Part shown: positions 14,612 to 18,381 of the stretch, one piece after another
Position numbering within the stretch: the stretch's first letter is position 1
Layout: each line of letters starts with the position of its first letter
Origin: Hirudo medicinalis
Lineage: Eukaryota > Annelida > Clitellata > Hirudinida > Hirudinidae
Assembly (NCBI GenBank): GCA_011800805.1
Contig: MPNW01000701.1
Location: 103,919-122,299 of the forward strand
DNA length: 18,381 nucleotides
Direction of reading: 5' to 3'
Notes under the pieces: model-generated
Told to the model about the DNA's origin: nothing
The model's database searches: none
Seen by the model: only the letters and a program-made list of their open reading frames with translations
Made by a program: the position numbers and the translations under genes

Positions 14612-14638
14612 GCCATCTTGAATTTTGTGATGACGTCA
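14612..14638 (-). promoter_or_regulatory. CRE palindrome next to a YY1-like AAGATGGC
   Basis: Read on the minus strand: TGACGTCA (14638-14631) is followed 11 bp on by AAGATGGC (14619-14612), the YY1-type motif common at animal start sites, in which the ATG opens a 14-codon frame (MAASSSPVTAMETL). That arrangement resembles a small TATA-less promoter pointing left. No following gene was identified. Confidence 0.25.
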
Positions 14639-14639
14639 C

Positions 14640-15500
14640 CGGGCATGGAGAATTTACGGTTGAGAAAACAGTACAACATCTTCCAAGTCACATGAAACAC
14701 TCTTCACATCATCTTTTGATTGTCACACATTTTAAATTGTTGAATTAAAGTTTAATTACAGGTAATAAAATAAAAATTATTAATTACTATTAAATTAGTA
14801 GACTACAATCATCATCATCATCATCACTATCGTCTTCATCGACACCAATTGAAACATTTGGATGTTCAAATTCTTCAGCTTACTTCCAAGGGTCCCTGGT
14901 AACGATGGTCGTCAGTGAGATGCACCTGAGAGTGACAGGCAGAAGCCAAATCACATGGATCAAATTCTGACAGTTCTACATGGATTTCCAGGGTCATGAG
15001 TCAGGGTCAGGGTCAGAGTAAGGATAGGGCGAGTTAGGGAGTTAGGTACCGAAAGTCGCCGTCCGTGAGTTGGCCGACATTAGTAAGCTCAACTTCAACA
15101 ATAAGATATTATAATAAAAATATAATAAAATAAAAAGTAATTTAATAAATAATTACTCAAATATATATATTTGAATAATCATATAATTATATATAATTGA
15201 ATAATTATGCCCTCAAGAAGTTCATAATTCATCTTGTTGAAGTTGTTGAATGGTGCATGCTCATGCACTTTATAAGGAGGCATGAAAGGAGCTTCAGACG
15301 CACTTCTACATTTTCAGACCGAGTTTTTCGATTGATTGAACTGAACATCACAAATAATTAAATGAATTATTGTTATTATTCAATTAAATATTACTAATTA
15401 ATATCTGCTTCACGGTCTGCTTCTTCTCTAAGGTGAGATGAAATTTGTACAACTGAATGTCTTCAATTATTTCAGCCATTTATGTTTCCATTCATTCAAT
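14640..15500. other. intergenic, no gene recognised
   Basis: Holds a short ATC run (about 14808-14826), a GGGTCAGGGTCAG patch (about 15001-15018) and an 18-bp AT palindrome (15157-15174). No supportable coding sequence. Confidence 0.5.
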
Positions 15501-15513
15501 CATAATTACAGCC

Positions 15514-15590
15514 GAATTAAAAATATTGAAATTTTAAATATTTAATTAAAAATATTGAAATTTTAAATATTGAATTAAAATATTGAAATG
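15514..15590. repeat. 29-30-bp AT-rich tandem repeat (2.6 copies)
   Basis: AATTAAAAATATTGAAATTT begins at about 15515 and 15544; a partial third copy starts at about 15573 with one A missing. Confidence 0.85.
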
Positions 15591-15691
15591 TTGTTTGAAA
15601 TTCATTTCTTCGGACTTGAGTTTTGAGATAAAAAATATTTCTTGCACCGTTTCCTGGGATGTCAGGTCTTCCAACTGTTTGAGTTGGTTAG

Positions 15692-15697
15692 GATGAC

Positions 15698-15729
<32 letters not shown>

Positions 15730-15736
15730 TGATGAC

Positions 15737-15775
<39 letters not shown>

Positions 15776-15817
15776 CACAATGATGATGATGACGACGACG
15801 ACGACGATGATGATGAT
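15692..15817. repeat. (GAT/GAC)n composite microsatellite
   Basis: Alternating GAC GAT units, then pure GAT, a GATCACAAT break, more GAT, a run of GAC and GAT again. Same CpG-versus-TpG alternation as the 12.9-kb array, in the opposite orientation. Confidence 0.97.
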
Positions 15818-15829
15818 TTAAGTGGAATT

Positions 15830-16230
15830 CGATTTTTAATATGACTACATATAATTAATATTTTACAACATAGATTGATATTTTTAAACAAACAAAAACA
15901 CAAGCGAAACAAACTTTGCATATACAAACATTTGTTATGCACCTTCAGTGCATAAATATCCTATAAATCAGACGATTCCATGGCTCGTATCAACGATACA
16001 AACAAAATATACAAACAATTTGAAAACACAAACACACTCATACATGCATCTTAAACGCATATACTTTGTATCTACAAAAATATGTGCCCATCCATTCATT
16101 CATGCATTAAGCAACTATAGTCATTCATCCATCATGCATTTAGACTCTTTCATGCATCATGCATCTACCAATGCGCACATTCAGCTACTGAAACAACCCA
16201 TCCCTCATTTCTTAAAAACGAGTTGATGAA
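15830..16230. other. AT-rich region with scattered ATGCAT motifs
   Basis: ATGCAT occurs about five times between 16040 and 16170 in a CATTCAT/CATGCAT-rich context. The 92-codon + frame here (15948-16226) is a by-product of this simple sequence and lacks any domain. Confidence 0.5.
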
Positions 16231-16239
16231 AAATCATAA

Positions 16240-16335
16240 ATAAAATCCCCCCCGCTGCAAATCAAATGAAACGCATGGCACGTGATCAACCGCACACGTC
16301 TGCTACGGGCAGGTGTTTTGGCGGGAATTAAGCCT
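16240..16335. promoter_or_regulatory. GC-richer patch with E-boxes and an E2F site
   Basis: Within about 100 bp of AT-rich surroundings are a C7 run, CACGTG (16279-16284), CAGGTG (16310-16315) and TTTGGCGGGAA (16317-16327), a perfect E2F consensus. The density suggests a small regulatory module, but there is no transcript evidence. Confidence 0.35.
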
Positions 16336-16363
16336 AGAGAAGGTTGTGACACTCTAAGAGCTG

Positions 16364-16428
16364 AGACGATGAAGACGATGAAGATGCTTGGCGATGATGA
16401 CGATGGTGATGATGATGTTGATGATGGT
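16364..16428. repeat. degenerate GAT/GAC/GAA repeat
   Basis: Imperfect GAC-GAT-GAA units, then GATGATGAC and GGTGATGATGATG, with many substitutions; an old microsatellite. Confidence 0.85.
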
Positions 16429-16780
16429 GTGAAGTGGAAATGATAGTTATGATTAAATTAGGCAATGTATTAAAATAATGTGAAAAAAACTTCACGGCAA
16501 CCATTTGCAAGACACATTTTGAAGATGAACTGCTTCAGAGGATGAATGATTGTAATTCATAATTATTTATTATTTATTATTATTGCGTAACCATGAAGTC
16601 CTGAATTCATGCACTTGTTTATTTTGAATTTGAAGTATTATCGTAAAAAATATTAAATAAACGAAGTGAATGGAATTTTCCAAATAATTAATTTTGTTTA
16701 ATTTCTCAAATGAGTTTTCATTTTCATTTAATTCGCAATGCTGGGAGTGATGTGGTATCTGCAACTAGAAACCTCTTCGT

Positions 16781-16890
16781 GTCGATGATGATCAAATCAT
16801 CACCATAGTCATCATCATCATCACCATCATTGTCTTCGTCGCCGTCAACATTCTCGTCATCATCGTCATCAGCATCATCATCGTTGCCAT
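16781..16890. repeat. degenerate ATC/GTC repeat
   Basis: ATCATCACCATAGTC followed by ATC runs, GTCTTCGTCGCCGTC and ATCGTCATCAGC: imperfect three-base periodicity over about 110 bp. Confidence 0.85.
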
Positions 16891-16951
16891 GATATTTACG
16901 TGGCCTTGACTTTCAACACTGTTAGAAATGGAGAACAACTTTATTAAGTTC

Positions 16952-16998
16952 GACGATGACTATGATGATGATGATGACGACGGTGATGATATTGATGG
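16952..16998. repeat. degenerate GAT/GAC repeat
   Basis: GACGATGACTATGATGATGATGATGACGACGG then GATGATATTGATGG. Opposite in strand sense to the ATC tract 60 bp to its left. Confidence 0.85.
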
Positions 16999-17048
16999 CA
17001 ATAACTAAGTTGCTGAGAAAATTGAGTGCGGTGGTGGATGTTGAACAA

Positions 17049-17131
17049 ATGCATCGATGCATTGATGCATTGGATGATGCATTGGATGATGCATTGGATG
17101 ATGCATGGATGCATTGATGCATTGGATGATG
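17049..17131. repeat. 9/12-bp minisatellite built on ATGCAT
   Basis: Three consecutive GATGATGCATTG 12-mers are flanked by 9-mer GATGCATTG variants, giving eight ATGCAT palindromes in 83 bp. Confidence 0.92.
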
Positions 17132-17447
17132 ACAACAGTTGACATCAAGCAAGCGACGGCAACATGTTGTCAAGTTAATGCAATCATTAGCCAGGTTTTA
17201 GTGGTTGAAATGGTTGAGCAAGAATGAGTTTAATGTCAAGAAATGTCTACGTAATAACTGCACCTAAAATGCCTGCACACATCAACCTTGATAACTTCCA
17301 GTGGTTTTCATTTATGTAGCGCCTCATTTGACACGAAACAGGCTTCCATTTGAAGTGTGTTTTATCGGCATGGAGTTTTGTACGATTCTTGAGTACACCT
17401 GTGACGTCATTAGTTCTGTGGATGTTGCCAGTATTGTATTTAATGCA

Positions 17448-17449
<2 letters not shown>
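17132..17449. other. intergenic, one CRE palindrome
   Basis: No supportable gene. TGACGTCA lies at 17402-17409, 41 bp left of the AAT tract. Confidence 0.5.
17402..17409. promoter_or_regulatory. CRE palindrome TGACGTCA
   Basis: Perfect CREB/ATF palindrome. Motif only. Confidence 0.35.

Positions 17450-17497
<48 letters not shown>
17450..17497. repeat. (AAT)n microsatellite
   Basis: About 15 uninterrupted TAA/AAT units; the poly-Asn frame over it is spurious. Confidence 0.98.
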
Positions 17498-17592
17498 TTT
17501 CCTTTACAAATTGCCGAAAAAATGATTTATTAATAATAAATATGAATTAATTATTGAAAATAATTTGTGACGTATGATTATTTAAACAACAA

Positions 17593-17600
17593 TGACGTCA
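17593..17600. promoter_or_regulatory. CRE palindrome TGACGTCA
   Basis: Perfect palindrome, followed by TGCATGC and, 18 bp on, by an inverted repeat ACCTGTCA (17619-17626) / TGACAGGT (17657-17664) whose arms resemble TALE-homeodomain (MEIS/TGIF) sites. Confidence 0.35.
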
Positions 17601-17928
17601 TGCATGCGATTTACAGACACCTGTCAGGTAACCATAACAATAAGGTGATTAATGAGTGACAGGTAATGAGTTGCTTGATTGAAACTGTGATTGAAAATGT
17701 GATTGACACTTTACAAACAATCATTTTCAACCATTCGAATTAATTTTTGATGGGAATTATTGAAGATTAAAGTTTGCAAAATATAATAAAAATATTCATA
17801 AATTCAGTTAAGCAGCACTTTAAGAGCTCATCAACATCACTTTTAAAAGTTGAACTCACAAAGTCACACAATCACAAACAATCACGAGATGTTTTGTTGT
17901 CTTTGCCAGGTCAACTTCTGGTGTTTAC

Positions 17929-17942
17929 GTTGCCATGAAAAC
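17929..17942. promoter_or_regulatory. RFX X-box-like palindrome
   Basis: GTTGCCATGAAAAC fits RYYNYY-NN-RRNRAC exactly and the full palindrome at 12 of 14 positions. It sits 8 bp left of a 14-bp minisatellite. Confidence 0.35.
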
Positions 17943-17949
17943 ATTTTCA

Positions 17950-18020
17950 TGTCAACAGTTTGTATGTCAACAATTGTATGTTAACAATTGTATGTCAACA
18001 ATTGTATGTTTGCAGTTTCA
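17950..18020. repeat. 14-bp minisatellite (TGTCAACAATTGTA)n
   Basis: Five units: the first is 15 bp with CAG for CAA, units 2-4 differ only by C/T, and the last is degenerate. Each core unit contains the palindrome CAATTG. Confidence 0.92.
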
Positions 18021-18140
18021 TGTTTTGCAAAATTGCAAACACTTGCTTTTTTTTTAAAAGTCAACTTAATGAACAAATGAACAAATGCCTTTCTTGGTCA
18101 TTATTAACAGGGTTATTGCTTGTTGTTTGGGATGTTGATT

Positions 18141-18195
18141 GTGATGATGATGATGATGATGATGATGACATTTATCGACGACGACGATGATGATC
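18141..18195. repeat. (GAT)n tract and adjoining GAC/GAT tract
   Basis: Nine GAT units, ACATTTAT, then CGACGACGACGATGATGATC. Confidence 0.95.
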
Positions 18196-18256
18196 ATGTT
18201 TGTAAAAAATAAGGATGATGTTTGGTTATACAAACATTCATGTAAAGGCTCTGATT

Positions 18257-18381
<125 letters not shown>

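Noticed and set aside
15001..15045. GGGTCAGGGTCAG and GTTAGGGAGTTAGG as telomere-like or nuclear-receptor array
   Set aside because: Only two or three irregular units; too short to distinguish from chance.
15948..16226. 92-codon + strand frame (MHKYPINQ...)
   Set aside because: Simple CAT/CATT-rich sequence with His/Ser/Thr bias and no domain.

Overview
The window is AT-rich animal nuclear DNA. It has spliceosomal introns, many trinucleotide microsatellites (GAT/ATC, AAT, TCG, TTG) and decayed retroelements. I read it as an invertebrate metazoan, perhaps a lophotrochozoan; the phylum cannot be fixed from this sequence. There is no sign of bacterial organisation: no operons, CRISPR arrays or rRNA/tRNA genes.

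Left edge (1-452, + strand): the last 85 codons of a Ty3/gypsy-type pol ORF, a polypurine tract overlapping its stop codon, and a 185-bp 3' LTR (TG...CA) with CCAAT, TATA and AATAAA signals. The rest of the element lies outside the window.

554-9026 (- strand): one complete intron-rich gene, reconstructed by hand as 17 exons (842 codons plus stop, every splice phase consistent). It encodes an orthologue of the HECT-type E3 ubiquitin ligase HECTD3: an N-terminal region, a DOC/APC10-like domain, then a HECT domain whose catalytic Cys (residue 815, context SSTCSS) sits in a 72-nt penultimate exon. The predicted last intron is only 38 nt. The gene's own AATAAA lies within about 10 bp of the LTR edge, so the two transcription units converge. 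Intron 4 (2.7 kb) holds an antisense, frameshifted fossil of a non-LTR retroelement that appears to carry a restriction-like endonuclease (R2/NeSL type). Intron 15 holds a SINE-like tail.

9.03-18.38 kb: gene-poor DNA dominated by microsatellites and short minisatellites. No convincing gene was found; two or three weak exon-like stretches on the - strand (11.27-12.38 kb) are listed with low confidence. This half carries more TGACGTCA palindromes (4), TTGGCGGGA E2F-type cores (3) and near-perfect RFX X-boxes (3) than its composition predicts. It may be flanking or intronic regulatory DNA of a gene beyond the right edge, but that is inference.

I found no evidence of a new multi-gene system. The most useful results are the hand-built HECTD3 gene model with its micro-intron, the two retroelement remnants touching that gene, and the motif and microsatellite patterns to its right.
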